Assembly (NCBI GenBank): GCA_963828415.1
Contig: CAWHEI010000001.1
Location: 558,001-622,000 of the forward strand
Origin: Sva-07 sp963828415
Lineage (GTDB): Bacteria; Actinomycetota; Acidimicrobiia; Acidimicrobiales; Ilumatobacteraceae
DNA length: 64,000 nucleotides
Reading direction: 5' to 3'
Made by a program: the position numbers and the translations under genes. Below the pieces are notes generated by a model that worked only from the letters and a program-made list of their open reading frames with translations, made no database searches and was not told the DNA's origin. Below, in pieces: positions 7,801 through 16,960 of the stretch (position 1 is the stretch's first letter; every line of letters starts with the position of its first letter).

Positions 7801-8883
7801 TCAGGCGCTCACCGTGGCGGCCACGAGCAGCTCGACGCCACGCGCGAACGTGGCCACGTCGTCCTCGGTGGTGTCCCATGCGGTCATCCAACGGACCTGG
7901 TTGCGGCTGAGATCCCAGTCCCAGAAGAAGCACCAGTCGCGCAGTGGGGCGATCACCTCGGGGGAGAGGCAGGGGAACAGGCTGTTGACCGCCGGCGACT
8001 CGTCGAGCTCGACACCGTCGATGCCCGATGTGAGCCGGTAGAGCTCGGTCGCCATGGCATTGGCATGCGCCGCGAGATCGATCCAGAGATCGTCGTGGAG
8101 GATGGCGTTGAACTGGGCGGCCAGGAACCGCATCTTCGAGGGCAGCTGTGTGACCTGTTTGCGGACGTACTTCGAGCCGACAGCAACGTCGGGGGAGAGG
8201 AAGATGACTGCCTCGGCGCCGAGCAGCCCGTTCTTCGTACCGCCGAAGCTCACGGCATCGACGCCGGCGTCGATCGTCATCGCTCGCAGCGCGGCGCGTG
8301 TGCCACCGAGCGCTGCGGTGGCATTGGCGATGCGAGCACCGTCGAGGTGAACCAACATGCCCAGGGCGTGGGCTTGATCGCACAGTGCAGCGATCTCGTC
8401 GGCGGTGTACAGCGTGCCGAGCTCGGTGGCCTGCGTGATCGACACGACCCCGGGTTGGGCGTGATGTTGCACCCCCTGGATGTGTGCCAGCTCGGCGAGC
8501 TGTTCCGGGACCAGCTTTGCGCCGGGAGAGGGCAGGTCGATCAGCTTGGTTGCGAGGGCTCGTTCAGGAGCGCCGGTCTCGTCGACGGCGATGTGTGCCC
8601 AGTCGGTGCACACGACCGCATGATTCGGCCCGGGCAGTGACCCGAGCAGCGTGGCCAGCGCGACGATGTTCGCTCCGGTGCCGTTGAACGTCAGCCGCGT
8701 CGTGACGTCGGTGCCGAACAAGTCGCGGAATCGTGCGGCGCACTCGCGTGTGTACTCGTCGTCGCCATAGGCCAATGCAGACCCGCTGTTGGCCGCGAGG
8801 ACCGCTTCGAGCACGGCGGGGTGAGCGCCGGCGGCGTTGTCGCTGGCGAACGCGCGGGCAGGAGGCGTCGGAAGTGTCGTCAC
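7801..8883 (-). CDS. Low-specificity L-threonine aldolase (PLP enzyme)
   Basis: 360 residues. N-terminal FASDNAAGAHPAVLEAVLAAN and YGDDEYT are the threonine-aldolase opening motifs. LVHLDGARIANATAALG carries the Asp that binds the pyridine nitrogen of PLP, and VSFGGTKNGLLGAEAV contains the Schiff-base lysine (GGTKNG). The enzyme splits L-threonine or L-allo-threonine into glycine and acetaldehyde and so feeds the glycine pool used by the cleavage system nearby. GTG 8883 is chosen because GGGAG lies 8 nt before it; frames to 8952 also exist but have no such site. Confidence 0.85.
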   Translation of the reverse strand: MTTLPTPPARAFASDNAAGAHPAVLEAVLAANSGSALAYGDDEYTRECAARFRDLFGTDVTTRLTFNGTGANIVALATLLGSLPGPNHAVVCTDWAHIAVDETGAPERALATKLIDLPSPGAKLVPEQLAELAHIQGVQHHAQPGVVSITQATELGTLYTADEIAALCDQAHALGMLVHLDGARIANATAALGGTRAALRAMTIDAGVDAVSFGGTKNGLLGAEAVIFLSPDVAVGSKYVRKQVTQLPSKMRFLAAQFNAILHDDLWIDLAAHANAMATELYRLTSGIDGVELDESPAVNSLFPCLSPEVIAPLRDWCFFWDWDLSRNQVRWMTAWDTTEDDVATFARGVELLVAATVSA

Positions 8884-8931
8884 GCCGGAAGTCTCCCAGC
8901 CAGATCGCCGTCTCGCACCCGCCCACATCGG

Positions 8932-8937
8932 TATGAT
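8932..8937 (+). promoter_or_regulatory. -10 box of a leaderless gene
   Basis: TATGAT lies 6 nt before ATG 8944, so transcription should begin at or next to the A of the start codon. No ribosome-binding site is present. Confidence 0.6.
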
Positions 8938-8943
8938 AACGTC

Positions 8944-9318
8944 ATGACGCAATTAGAGACGGGTGACGACCGCGGGGGTTCGGCGACCGTTCACTGCCGA
9001 TGGTGCCGACGGGCGCTTCCCGAACGCTCCGGTCCCGGTCGGCCCCGCGAGTTCTGCTCCGGACGCTGTCGACAATGGGACTGGGTGGCTCGACATCGAG
9101 CCGCCGAGTTGCAACTGAGCGAGAACGAGCTGGTCGTCACGCGGTCCGAACTCGATGCGCTGCACGACGAGCTGTACGTCCTGGCTTGTGCCGTCGACGA
9201 CGTCGAACGCGACCTCGGCCAGCGGAATGCGCCAACCGCACGGGAGCTTTCCGATGCCCTTCAGTGGCTCCTCGTCGCCGCCCGACCCTTGAGGGACAGG
9301 GAGATCGGCTCCGCCTGA
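8944..9318 (+). CDS. Small protein with Cys4 zinc-finger-like N-terminus and coiled coil
   Basis: 124 residues. The N-terminal third has a CRWC pair, then an RPREFCSGRC pair followed by Q-W-D-W, an arrangement (C-x2-C...C-x3-C) typical of a small zinc knuckle also seen in plasmid-like or DNA-associated actinobacterial proteins. The rest is a charged helix with heptad character (LSENELVVTRSELDALHDEL). The role is unknown; nucleic-acid binding is a guess based on the zinc knuckle. It is divergent from the threonine-aldolase gene with about 60 bp between starts. Confidence 0.6.
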   Translation: MTQLETGDDRGGSATVHCRWCRRALPERSGPGRPREFCSGRCRQWDWVARHRAAELQLSENELVVTRSELDALHDELYVLACAVDDVERDLGQRNAPTARELSDALQWLLVAARPLRDREIGSA

Positions 9319-9421
9319 GGCTCACCTGCTCCGCCACGCCGACGCAGAGCGCCCATAATCTTCGTTATGTCATATTCGGATGATGCGGTGGACAGGGGCG
9401 AATCGACCGGCCAGACTGGGC

Positions 9422-9476
9422 GCTCCCACTCCACGGGCCCCTACCTGGGGTCTTGGGAGCACCGAGACTTCGAGTC
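9422..9476 (+). promoter_or_regulatory. Structured 5' leader of the peptidoglycan-binding/M23 gene
   Basis: The 258-bp gap before the M23 gene folds locally. GCTCCCA (9422-9428) pairs with TGGGAGC (9454-9460), enclosing GGGCCCC (9435-9441) paired to GGGGTCT (9447-9453) around a TACCT loop. Next to it is GACT-TCG-AGTC (9466-9476). ACCTCA and TGAGGT further on can also pair around an AT-rich stretch. Such a leader before a cell-wall hydrolase suggests RNA-level control, but it does not show the conserved core of the c-di-AMP (ydaO) riboswitch. Confidence 0.4.
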
Positions 9477-9576
9477 GAGGTTCAGGGTTCTTGACCTCAC
9501 GTTCAGATTTTGATCGTTGCTTGAGGTGCCGTCCGGGCGGACCGACAACTCCACAGTGCAGGGAGCTTCTCCGTCC

Positions 9577-11412
9577 ATGATGACCACCAGCCGTCACCCC
9601 CGTTGCGTACGTCTCGTCTTTCGAGGTGTGTGCGTTGCGACGATCGCCGGATTGACGCTTGCGACCGTCCCGGCAATCGCCTCTGCCTCGCCCAGCACGG
9701 TGCAGACGCCGATGCTCCCCCAGGCCGTCGTCGGCCTGGCCCAGGGCTCGACCGGCGCGGACGTCGTCACCCTCCAGAACGCGCTGATCGCTGCCGGCGT
9801 CACCGTTCCCGGCGGCGCCGACGGCGTCTTCGGATCAGCCACGAAGTCCGCCCTGACCGCGTACCAATCCCGCTCGGGACTCGCCACGACCGGCACCGTC
9901 GACGAAGCAACCGCTGCGGCGCTCGGGCTCACGACCCCCGCTCCGGCTGCCACATCGGCGAGTGGGCTCACGGTCGGCGCCCAAGGCGACGAGGTCAAGG
10001 CACTCCAGACCGCATTGATGGCGTTCGGGGTGTTCGTGCCCGGCGGCGCCGACGGCGTGTTCGGACCCGCGACCAAGACGGCGGTATCCAACTTCCAACG
10101 TTGGAACGGTCTGCCGATCACTGGCGAAGTCGATGCTGCGACGTCGGCGAAGCTCAAGCTCGGCAGCACGCCGAGCGCTCCAGCGGCTCCCGCCGGTGTC
10201 GCCAATCCCGCCGCAACGGCTGCCACGGGGTTCGTCGGCATGACCACGGGTGCCCGTGGCGACAACGTCAAGGTGCTCCAGCGAGCGTTGATCGCCGCTG
10301 GCATCACCGTTCGCGGTGGCGCGGATGGCGTCTTCGGTCCGGTGACCGCCGCAGCGCTGACCAGCTACCAGCAGGCCAACGGTCTCACCGCCAATGGCGT
10401 GGTCGATGACGCGGTCGTCGCCAAGCTCGCACTCGTGGCGGGTGCACCTGCGCCGACGCCCGCTCCTGCGCCGACTCCCGCAGCCGGAGCATCACACGTC
10501 GGCCTCACGGTCGGCTCGAACGGTCAGCTCGTCAAGGATCTCCAGCGAGCGCTCATGCAGACCGGACTGACGTTGCGCGGCGGCGCTGACGGCGTGTTCG
10601 GCAACATGACACGGGCCACGCTGATCGAATTCCAGCGTGCTCAAGGTCGTGAACAGACCGGCGTGGTCAGCGTGACCGATGCTGCTGAACTCTCGCTCGG
10701 CACCACCGCCGCTCCACAGGGCGTCAGCAATCAGGCCGGGTTCGCCGTGTACGGCGAGCGAGGAGCTCGCGTCACGGCGCTCCAACAGTCATTGATCGCC
10801 GCCGGGATCAGCTTTGCCGGCGGCGCCGACGGTGTCTTCGGCGCTGCAACCGCCAGCGCCATCCTGAACTTCCAGCGACGTGAAGGCCTTCCCGCAACCG
10901 GCAAGATCGACCAGGCCACCGCCGATCGACTCGGCACCGTTGCGGCGCCCGCTCCGGCTCCAACGTCGAGTGCCGGCGTGTCGATCGACGTGTTCCCGGT
11001 CCAGGGCAAGTGCTGGTTCGGCGACACGTGGCAGGCCCCTCGCGGCGGCGGACGCATGCACGAGGGCGTCGACGTCATCGCAGCTCGCGGGAACCTGCTG
11101 TATGCCGCGGTCTCCGGAACGATCTCGAAGGTCTACACCGACACGCCTGGGTCACTGGCGGGCAACGGGCTACGAATCGCGCAGGACAACGGCACGTACT
11201 TCACCTACCTGCACATGGACACCTTCGGCCCCGGCATCGTGCTCGGTGCGACGGTCACCGCCGGCCAGGTCATCGGCACGGTCGGCAGCACGGGAAGTGC
11301 CGCAACGCCGCACCTGCACTTCGAGGTGCACCCGAATGGCGGCGCAGCGGTCAATCCGTTCCCCGTGATCAAGCCAATCGACGCCTGCAACGTCACCGCT
11401 CCCCGGGCCTGA
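9577..11412 (+). CDS. Secreted protein with five peptidoglycan-binding repeats and an M23 peptidase domain
   Basis: 611 residues. A signal peptide (basic start, hydrophobic CVATIAGLTLATVPAIASA) is probably cleaved near residue 38. Five PG_binding_1 repeats start near residues 52, 129, 221, 309 and 389; each has the GGADGVFG core and a following SYQ/NFQR helix, joined by Ala/Pro linkers. The C-terminal LytM/M23 domain (about 475-600) has H495-x3-D499 and HLHFE (His579, His581), the zinc and catalytic set, so it looks active. It should cut peptide cross-links in the cell wall. GGGAG about 10 nt upstream supports ATG 9577 (or 9580). Confidence 0.92.
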   Translation: MMTTSRHPRCVRLVFRGVCVATIAGLTLATVPAIASASPSTVQTPMLPQAVVGLAQGSTGADVVTLQNALIAAGVTVPGGADGVFGSATKSALTAYQSRSGLATTGTVDEATAAALGLTTPAPAATSASGLTVGAQGDEVKALQTALMAFGVFVPGGADGVFGPATKTAVSNFQRWNGLPITGEVDAATSAKLKLGSTPSAPAAPAGVANPAATAATGFVGMTTGARGDNVKVLQRALIAAGITVRGGADGVFGPVTAAALTSYQQANGLTANGVVDDAVVAKLALVAGAPAPTPAPAPTPAAGASHVGLTVGSNGQLVKDLQRALMQTGLTLRGGADGVFGNMTRATLIEFQRAQGREQTGVVSVTDAAELSLGTTAAPQGVSNQAGFAVYGERGARVTALQQSLIAAGISFAGGADGVFGAATASAILNFQRREGLPATGKIDQATADRLGTVAAPAPAPTSSAGVSIDVFPVQGKCWFGDTWQAPRGGGRMHEGVDVIAARGNLLYAAVSGTISKVYTDTPGSLAGNGLRIAQDNGTYFTYLHMDTFGPGIVLGATVTAGQVIGTVGSTGSAATPHLHFEVHPNGGAAVNPFPVIKPIDACNVTAPRA

Positions 11413-11500
11413 GCCGAGCGCCGGTCGAACCCGCGCCGGATACCGTGACGCGCAGGCGCCGACAGCTACGCTGCGCCCACAACTGAATCGCCGTTCCACC

Positions 11501-11718
11501 CGAGCGGGAGAGTCATCGCCGTCCACATCGAGGCGCTGACGCCGAAGGAGCAACCTCCCCGGAATCTCTCAGGCCCATGGACCGCTCGGGCGAGGCACGC
11601 TGGAAAGTGCCACCAGGTGTTGAGTCGCTCCGACTCGTGACGACACCCGGTGGTCACCGACGGGGAAAGCTCGGGTTCGCCCGAGCGAAAACTCTCAGGT
11701 ACCGATGACAGCCGGGGA
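11501..11718 (+). promoter_or_regulatory. Tandem glycine riboswitch controlling gcvP
   Basis: Two adjacent glycine aptamers. The first (11501-11588) opens with CGAGCGGGAGAG and contains GCCGAAGGAGCAA and GGAATCTCTCAGG, closed by GGACCGCTCG. The second (11589-11718) begins GGCGAGGCACGCTGGAAAG and has GACGGGGAAAGC, a CGGGTTCGCCCG hairpin and AAAACTCTCAGGTACCGATGACAG. These are the conserved glycine-riboswitch blocks. It ends about 28 bp before the gcvP GTG and its AGGAGG site, so it is placed to switch gcvP on when glycine is plentiful. Confidence 0.95.
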
Positions 11719-11746
11719 AGTCCAATCCACTGCAGGAGGCTTCCCC

Positions 11747-14620
11747 GTGTCCGATCCCACTCCCCCACGTCCGCTGCGTACGCTCATCGAGCCCGACGAA
11801 TTCACCCGCCGACACATCGGTCCATCGCCCGCCGACGTGACAGCGATGCTGCGGGTCATCGGCGTCGAGTCGATCGACGATCTCTTGGCATCCACCATGC
11901 CAGGATCGATTCGGGCGGCATCCGCGCTGGGGCTCCCCGGCGGGGTGTCTGAGGCCGATGCGCTCGAACGCCTCCGCCGGATCGCCGGGCGGAACCGACG
12001 GGTGAACAGCCTGATCGGGATGGGGTACACGAACACGGTCACGCCGCCGGTGATCGCCCGCAATGTGCTGGAGAACCCGGCGTGGTACACCGCCTACACG
12101 CCCTACCAGCCCGAGATCAGCCAGGGCCGCCTCGAGGCGCTGCTCAACTTCCAGACGCTGATCACCGAACTGACCGGCCTCGACGTCACCAACGCATCGC
12201 TGCTCGACGAGGCGACCGCCGCGGCGGAAGCAATGACCATGGCGCGACGGCAGTCGAAGTCGGCATCGAACCGGTTCGTCGTGCACCGCGACACCCATCC
12301 GCAGACGATCGCTGTCCTGCGCACTCGGGCAGAACCGGTGGGGATCGACCTCGTCGTCGGCGACGTCGATCTGATCGGGTCGGGCGACGGGCTGTTCGGC
12401 GCGTTGTTCAGCCTGCCGACGTCGTCGGGCGCCGTCACCGACTGGTCGACGGCCATCGCTCAGGTCCACGAACTCGGCGGCATGGCCATCGTTGCGACCG
12501 ATCCTCTCGCCTGCCTGCTGTCGGTGCCGCCGGGCCAACTCGGTGCCGACATCGCCGTCGGTTCGGCGCAGCGCTTCGGTGTGCCGATGGGTTTCGGCGG
12601 CCCGCACGCGGGTTTCCTGGCAGCGCACGAGCGAGCGGCGCGCTCCATGCCCGGACGCATCGTCGGGGTGAGCGTCGACACCGAGGGGCGACCGGCGTTG
12701 CGGCTTGCGTTGCAGACCCGCGAGCAGCACATCCGACGCGAGAAGGCGACATCGAACATCTGCACCGCCCAGGTGCTGCTCGCCAACATCGCTGGGCTGT
12801 ACGCGGCGTGGCACGGGCGCGACGGGCTGACACGCATCGCCGAGCGAGTCCAACGGCTGACCTCGATCGCCGCGGCCGGCCTGCGCGCCGGCGGGCTCGA
12901 ACTCGCCAACGACTCATGGTTCGACACCCTCACGATGGCGGTGCCATCGGCCGAGGCGGCACTGGCCGCTGCGCTCGACGCCGGGTTCAACATCCGCTAC
13001 GTCGACGACACCCACGTCGGCGTGACGTTCGACGAGACGACCACACCTCAGCAGGTCCACGACATCGTCACTGCGCTGGGTGGACAACCGCTCGAGTCGG
13101 GTGCCTCCGACACCGCTGTCGACGGATTGACCGCGTCGATGCGCCGTAGCGACGAGTTCCTGACGCAGTCGGTCTTCGAGCGCTACCACAGCGAGCATGA
13201 GATGTTGCGCTATCTGCGCCGTTTGAGCGATCGCGATCTCGCACTCGACCGTACGATGATCCCGCTCGGATCGTGCACCATGAAGCTCAACGCCACCTCG
13301 GAGATGGTGCCGATCACCTGGCCCGAGTTCAGCGACATCCACCCGTTCGCCCCGGTCGATCAGGCCGAGGGCTATCTCGAGTTGATCCACGACCTCGAGG
13401 ACCGCTTGGCGACGATCACCGGCTACGACGCGGTGAGCTTGCAGCCGAACGCCGGCAGCCAGGGCGAGTACGCCGGTCTGCTGGCGATCCGCGCCTACCA
13501 CCGCTCCCGCGGCGATCTCGAACGTACGGTGTGCCTGATCCCGTCGAGCGCCCACGGCACCAACGCTGCGAGTGCCGTGATGGCGGGCATGGATGTCGTC
13601 GTGGTGGCGTGCGACGATCGGGGCAACATCGACCTCACCGATGTGCGCACCAAGATCGACCAGGTCGGCGACCGGCTCGCTGCCATCATGATCACCTACC
13701 CGTCCACCCACGGCGTCTTCGAATCGAGCGTGGTCGAACTGTGCCGCCTGGTGCACGACGCAGGTGGCCAGGTGTACGTCGACGGCGCCAACCTCAACGC
13801 ATTGGTCGGTCATGCTCGCCCCGGCGAATTCGGCGCCGACGTGAGCCACCTCAACCTCCACAAGACCTTCTGCATCCCGCACGGCGGTGGCGGCCCAGGC
13901 GTCGGCCCTATTGGCGTCCGCGCCCACCTCGCCCCCTTTCTTCCGGGTAACCCTCTACATGAGGATCAAGCCGTTGGGGCGGTCTCGGCCGCTCCGTTCG
14001 GGTCGGCGGGCATCTTGCCGATCCCGTGGATGTACATCGAGATGATGGGCGCAGCAGGGCTCACGGAGGCGACCAGCGTGGCCATCGTCGCGGCGAACTA
14101 CATCGCCGAACGTCTCGACGCCCACTACCCGGTGCTGTACCGAGGTGAGCACGGACGAGTCGCCCACGAGTGCATCCTCGATCTCCGCGACATCACCAAG
14201 ACGACCGGCGTCACCGTGGACGACGTCGCGAAGCGCCTGATGGACTTCGGGTTCCACGCACCGACGATGAGTTTCCCCGTCGCCGGAACGCTGATGGTCG
14301 AGCCGACCGAGAGCGAGAGCCTGCGCGAACTCGATCGCTTCTGCGACGCGATGGTCGCGATCCGTGGTGAGATCGACCGCGTCGTCAACGGCGAGTGGCC
14401 GCTGGAGAACAGCCCGCTGCGCCATGCACCCCACACCGCCGAGGATCTGCTCGGCGACTGGGATCGCCCCTACCCCCGCGAGCTCGGGGCGTTCCCCGTC
14501 GCCGGCCTGCGTGCGCAGAAGTACTTCCCTGCCGTGTCGCGCATCGATGGCGCCCAGGGCGACCGTCACCTGGTCTGCTCCTGCGAGCCCCTGGAGGCCT
14601 ACGCCACTGCACTAGCGTGA
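11747..14620 (+). CDS. gcvP: Glycine dehydrogenase (decarboxylating), P protein
   Basis: 957 residues, the fused homodimer-type P protein. N-terminal FTRRHIGPSPADVTAMLRVIG and PEISQGRLEALLNFQTL are family hallmarks; the second half has GSCTMKLNAT, and the PLP lysine lies in LNLHKTFCIPHGGGGPG (Lys706). It decarboxylates glycine and passes aminomethyl to lipoyl-GcvH. GTG 11747 is chosen because AGGAGG is 6 nt upstream; an in-frame ATG at 11705 falls inside the riboswitch. gcvT and gcvH are nearby on the other strand; no dihydrolipoamide dehydrogenase gene is in the window. Confidence 0.97.
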   Translation: MSDPTPPRPLRTLIEPDEFTRRHIGPSPADVTAMLRVIGVESIDDLLASTMPGSIRAASALGLPGGVSEADALERLRRIAGRNRRVNSLIGMGYTNTVTPPVIARNVLENPAWYTAYTPYQPEISQGRLEALLNFQTLITELTGLDVTNASLLDEATAAAEAMTMARRQSKSASNRFVVHRDTHPQTIAVLRTRAEPVGIDLVVGDVDLIGSGDGLFGALFSLPTSSGAVTDWSTAIAQVHELGGMAIVATDPLACLLSVPPGQLGADIAVGSAQRFGVPMGFGGPHAGFLAAHERAARSMPGRIVGVSVDTEGRPALRLALQTREQHIRREKATSNICTAQVLLANIAGLYAAWHGRDGLTRIAERVQRLTSIAAAGLRAGGLELANDSWFDTLTMAVPSAEAALAAALDAGFNIRYVDDTHVGVTFDETTTPQQVHDIVTALGGQPLESGASDTAVDGLTASMRRSDEFLTQSVFERYHSEHEMLRYLRRLSDRDLALDRTMIPLGSCTMKLNATSEMVPITWPEFSDIHPFAPVDQAEGYLELIHDLEDRLATITGYDAVSLQPNAGSQGEYAGLLAIRAYHRSRGDLERTVCLIPSSAHGTNAASAVMAGMDVVVVACDDRGNIDLTDVRTKIDQVGDRLAAIMITYPSTHGVFESSVVELCRLVHDAGGQVYVDGANLNALVGHARPGEFGADVSHLNLHKTFCIPHGGGGPGVGPIGVRAHLAPFLPGNPLHEDQAVGAVSAAPFGSAGILPIPWMYIEMMGAAGLTEATSVAIVAANYIAERLDAHYPVLYRGEHGRVAHECILDLRDITKTTGVTVDDVAKRLMDFGFHAPTMSFPVAGTLMVEPTESESLRELDRFCDAMVAIRGEIDRVVNGEWPLENSPLRHAPHTAEDLLGDWDRPYPRELGAFPVAGLRAQKYFPAVSRIDGAQGDRHLVCSCEPLEAYATALA

Positions 14621-14625
14621 CCGCG

Positions 14626-15330
14626 ATGCCTGACGCACGTCCCGACCCGTTGGCCGATCTCTTCACGCTCTTCGCCACGCCGCTGTCGGGAACCGTGCGC
14701 TCGATCGAGCAGTTCCGCAAGGGTGTCGACGAGTTCTTGAAGGGAGTCGAGAACTTCAACCGGACGATGGAGAACCTCAACGAGACGACCGAGCGGATCA
14801 ACTCATTGCTCATCGACATCGAACAGCCGATCCGAGCGGCGATCCCCCAGGTCACGCGCACCGTCAAGGCTGCCGACGAGATGATGCAGGTGGTGAGTGG
14901 GCCGGCGATGGCGGTTGCCCCCGGACTCCACCGGCTCGCGGAGACGCTCTCGACTCCCGCATTCGCCCAGCTCCCCAATCAGATCAGCGCTTTCTCCGAC
15001 GTTCTCGGCGAAGTGTCGAGGCGCCTCGGACCGCTGACGCAGCTGGCCGAGTCGGCAGGCGGACTGTTCGGCGGATTCCGTCTTCCGGGTGGACGCCCAG
15101 CGACCACGCCGTCGGTCACCGTCGAGCCCGAACGGCAACCCGCAGCCATCCGCACCGTCACGACCCAGGTGCCCACGAAGCAACCAGCGAAGAAGGCGTC
15201 CGCCAAGCGGGCACCGGCCAAGAAGGCCGCTGCGAAGAAAGCACCTGCCAGGAAGGCCTCGGCGAAGAAGGCACCTGCCAAGAAGCGGCCTGCGAAGAAG
15301 TCTGCGACGACCTCCGCCACATCCGGCTGA
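14626..15330 (+). CDS. Helical protein with a Lys/Ala/Pro (PAKKA) repeat tail
   Basis: 234 residues. Residues 1-130 are amphipathic helices (FRKGVDEFLKGVENFNRTMENLNETTERIN) with phasin-like or apolipoprotein-like periodicity. The last 60 are (A/P)KKA repeats like those of histone-H1-like tails. The tail would bind DNA or polyanions; the helical part could bind lipid or form a coiled coil. TAGCGT lies 7 nt before ATG 14626 and overlaps the end of gcvP, so the gene may have its own leaderless promoter; GTG 14617 overlapping the gcvP stop is an alternative start. Confidence 0.65.
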   Translation: MPDARPDPLADLFTLFATPLSGTVRSIEQFRKGVDEFLKGVENFNRTMENLNETTERINSLLIDIEQPIRAAIPQVTRTVKAADEMMQVVSGPAMAVAPGLHRLAETLSTPAFAQLPNQISAFSDVLGEVSRRLGPLTQLAESAGGLFGGFRLPGGRPATTPSVTVEPERQPAAIRTVTTQVPTKQPAKKASAKRAPAKKAAAKKAPARKASAKKAPAKKRPAKKSATTSATSG

Positions 15331-15333
15331 TCG

Positions 15334-16389
15334 TCAGCGACGCACGAACGGGGTCGACGCCACTCGGCCGGGCAGATCCTTGCCGCGGACGTCGACGATG
15401 ACGGCAGCGCCCTCCGGAGTGTCGGGCGGAACGAACCCGAGCGCGATGCCATGGCCGAGCACCGGCGAGAAGTTGCCGCTCGTCACCTCGCCGACCACGG
15501 CGCCGTCGATCGAGATCGCACACCCAGCGCGCGCCGGTCGCCGACCGTCGGTGACGATGCCGACCAGACGACGCACGATCCCACGGTCGCGCTCCGCCAA
15601 CGCTGCGTCGCGGCCGACGAACGTCGGCTTGTTCCACGCGACGACCCAGGACAGTCCGGCCTGCAGCGACGTGATTCCGGGGCCGAGTTCGTGACCGTGC
15701 AGGGGCAGCGCACTCTCGAGTCGCAACGTGTCGCGAGCTCCCAACCCTGCGGGCGGGACACCCGCGTCGCCGAGCGCCCGCCACAACGCAGGCGCCGCGT
15801 CCACCGGCACGGCGATCTCGATGCCGTCCTCTCCGGTGTATCCCGTACCAGCGACCGTGCACGCCACGCCGTGCCAGTCGACCGCGGCCACCCGAAATCG
15901 TCCAACGGCACCAGCGGCCGGGAACACCGTCGACACGAGTGCCTTTGCGTCGGGACCCTGGACGGCGATCACGGCGCGCTCAGCAGTGGTGTCCACTCCC
16001 CCGATCGCTGCGCGCACGCCCAGCGTGTTCGAGGCGTTCGGCATCACGTCGAACGCCTCCGCATCGTCGGGGCGCCACCACACGATGATGTCGTCGACCA
16101 CCGAGGCATCGGCGCCATCGAGCAGGTGGGTGTACTGCGCTCGTCCCGGCTCGATCTTGGCGAGATCGTTCGTGAGCGTCGACTGCAGGCGCTCGTAGGC
16201 GTCGGGTCCTTCGACGCGCACGGTGCCGAGATGTGACACGTCGAACATCACCGCCCGATTCCGGCATGCAAGATGCTCGTCGATCGTGCCCGACGGATAC
16301 GCAATGGGCATCTCCCAGCCGCCGAATTCGACCATCGTCGCGCCGAGCGCTCGATGTTCGGCGTCGAGGGGGGAACGCTGCAGCGTCAT
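15334..16389 (-). CDS. gcvT: Aminomethyltransferase of the glycine cleavage system, T protein
   Basis: 351 residues. It opens with SPLDAEHRALGATMVEFGGWEMPIAY, and FDVSHLGTVRVEG is the family signature. TGYTGEDGIEIAVP contains the folate-binding region, and the C-terminal barrel has VTSGNFSPVLGHGIALGFV. The conserved Asp that activates tetrahydrofolate is in the DRNAVMFD-like NRAVMFDVSH block. It moves the aminomethyl carbon from GcvH to tetrahydrofolate. Its ATG overlaps the stop of the MerR gene (ATGA), so regulator and enzyme are made from the same mRNA. The stop is only 3 bp from the convergent upstream gene. Confidence 0.93.
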   Translation of the reverse strand: MTLQRSPLDAEHRALGATMVEFGGWEMPIAYPSGTIDEHLACRNRAVMFDVSHLGTVRVEGPDAYERLQSTLTNDLAKIEPGRAQYTHLLDGADASVVDDIIVWWRPDDAEAFDVMPNASNTLGVRAAIGGVDTTAERAVIAVQGPDAKALVSTVFPAAGAVGRFRVAAVDWHGVACTVAGTGYTGEDGIEIAVPVDAAPALWRALGDAGVPPAGLGARDTLRLESALPLHGHELGPGITSLQAGLSWVVAWNKPTFVGRDAALAERDRGIVRRLVGIVTDGRRPARAGCAISIDGAVVGEVTSGNFSPVLGHGIALGFVPPDTPEGAAVIVDVRGKDLPGRVASTPFVRR

Positions 16390-16841
16390 CCGATTCGACG
16401 TTGGGTGTCGATGTCGATCGCGTCGATCGCCATCGGAGCCAGATCGGCTTCGAGCTCGTCGCGAACGCCGCCGAGCGACAGCACATTGAGTACGCCCTGA
16501 CCGTTCTTCAACACGTCGACGAGTTGGTCGCCGTCGCACAGCATGACGCTGCCCCCGTCGATGACGATGTGGGCTGCAGCGATGTCGGTGGTGACGTGTT
16601 CACGCAGGTACTCGAACACCTTGCGCACCTGTTCGAGTTTGATACCGGCATCGAGCAACTTCTTGATCGCCTTCAACTCGAGCAGATCGTTGTACGAGTA
16701 CGAACGTCGGCTCCCGCTGCCGGTTGCGTCGCTGAGCGACGGACGGATCAGGTCGGTGCGAGCCCAGTAGTCGAGTTGTCGGTACGTGATCCCGACGATC
16801 TTCGCCGTCTGGGTACCGCTGTAGCCGAGTTCGCCGGTCAT
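16386..16841 (-). CDS. MerR-family regulator coupled to gcvT
   Basis: 151 residues from ATG 16841 (TTG 16898 and GTG 16862 are possible longer starts). The winged HTH reads GYSGTQTAKIVGITYRQLDYW, then SRRSYSYNDLLELKAIKKLLDAGIKLEQVRKVF. The C-terminal part (HIVIDGGSVMLCDGDQLVDVL) is a small effector-type domain found in the Rv1830 group of actinobacterial MerR proteins. I recall that group lying between a gcvP gene and the DUF151/FtsR/GarA genes in mycobacteria, as it does here. A GTCTCACA-N18-TGTGAGAC inverted repeat lies upstream. Confidence 0.85.
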   Translation of the reverse strand: MTGELGYSGTQTAKIVGITYRQLDYWARTDLIRPSLSDATGSGSRRSYSYNDLLELKAIKKLLDAGIKLEQVRKVFEYLREHVTTDIAAAHIVIDGGSVMLCDGDQLVDVLKNGQGVLNVLSLGGVRDELEADLAPMAIDAIDIDTQRRIG

Positions 16842-16926
16842 TGCCGAGTCACCTTCGTTCACGTCTTGCACGCAAGCCTCCAAGTTCGTTTCGCCCAACG
16901 TCTACGAACGTGATTGCACGTCGCAC

Positions 16927-16960
16927 GTCTCACACCGCCGTAACTACGCCAATGTGAGAC
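16927..16960. promoter_or_regulatory. Inverted repeat between the MerR and cNMP-binding genes
   Basis: GTCTCACA (16927-16934) and TGTGAGAC (16953-16960) form a perfect 8-bp inverted repeat with an 18-bp spacer in the 195-bp divergent gap. The geometry suits binding of a dimeric regulator such as MerR. Confidence 0.45.

Noticed and set aside
9370..9520. A GGGGCGAATCG stretch before the M23 gene that resembles the GGGGUGAAUC box of the c-di-AMP (ydaO) riboswitch.
   Set aside because: The second conserved block (GAACCCG...AGCTAACC) and the overall layout are missing; only a short match remains.
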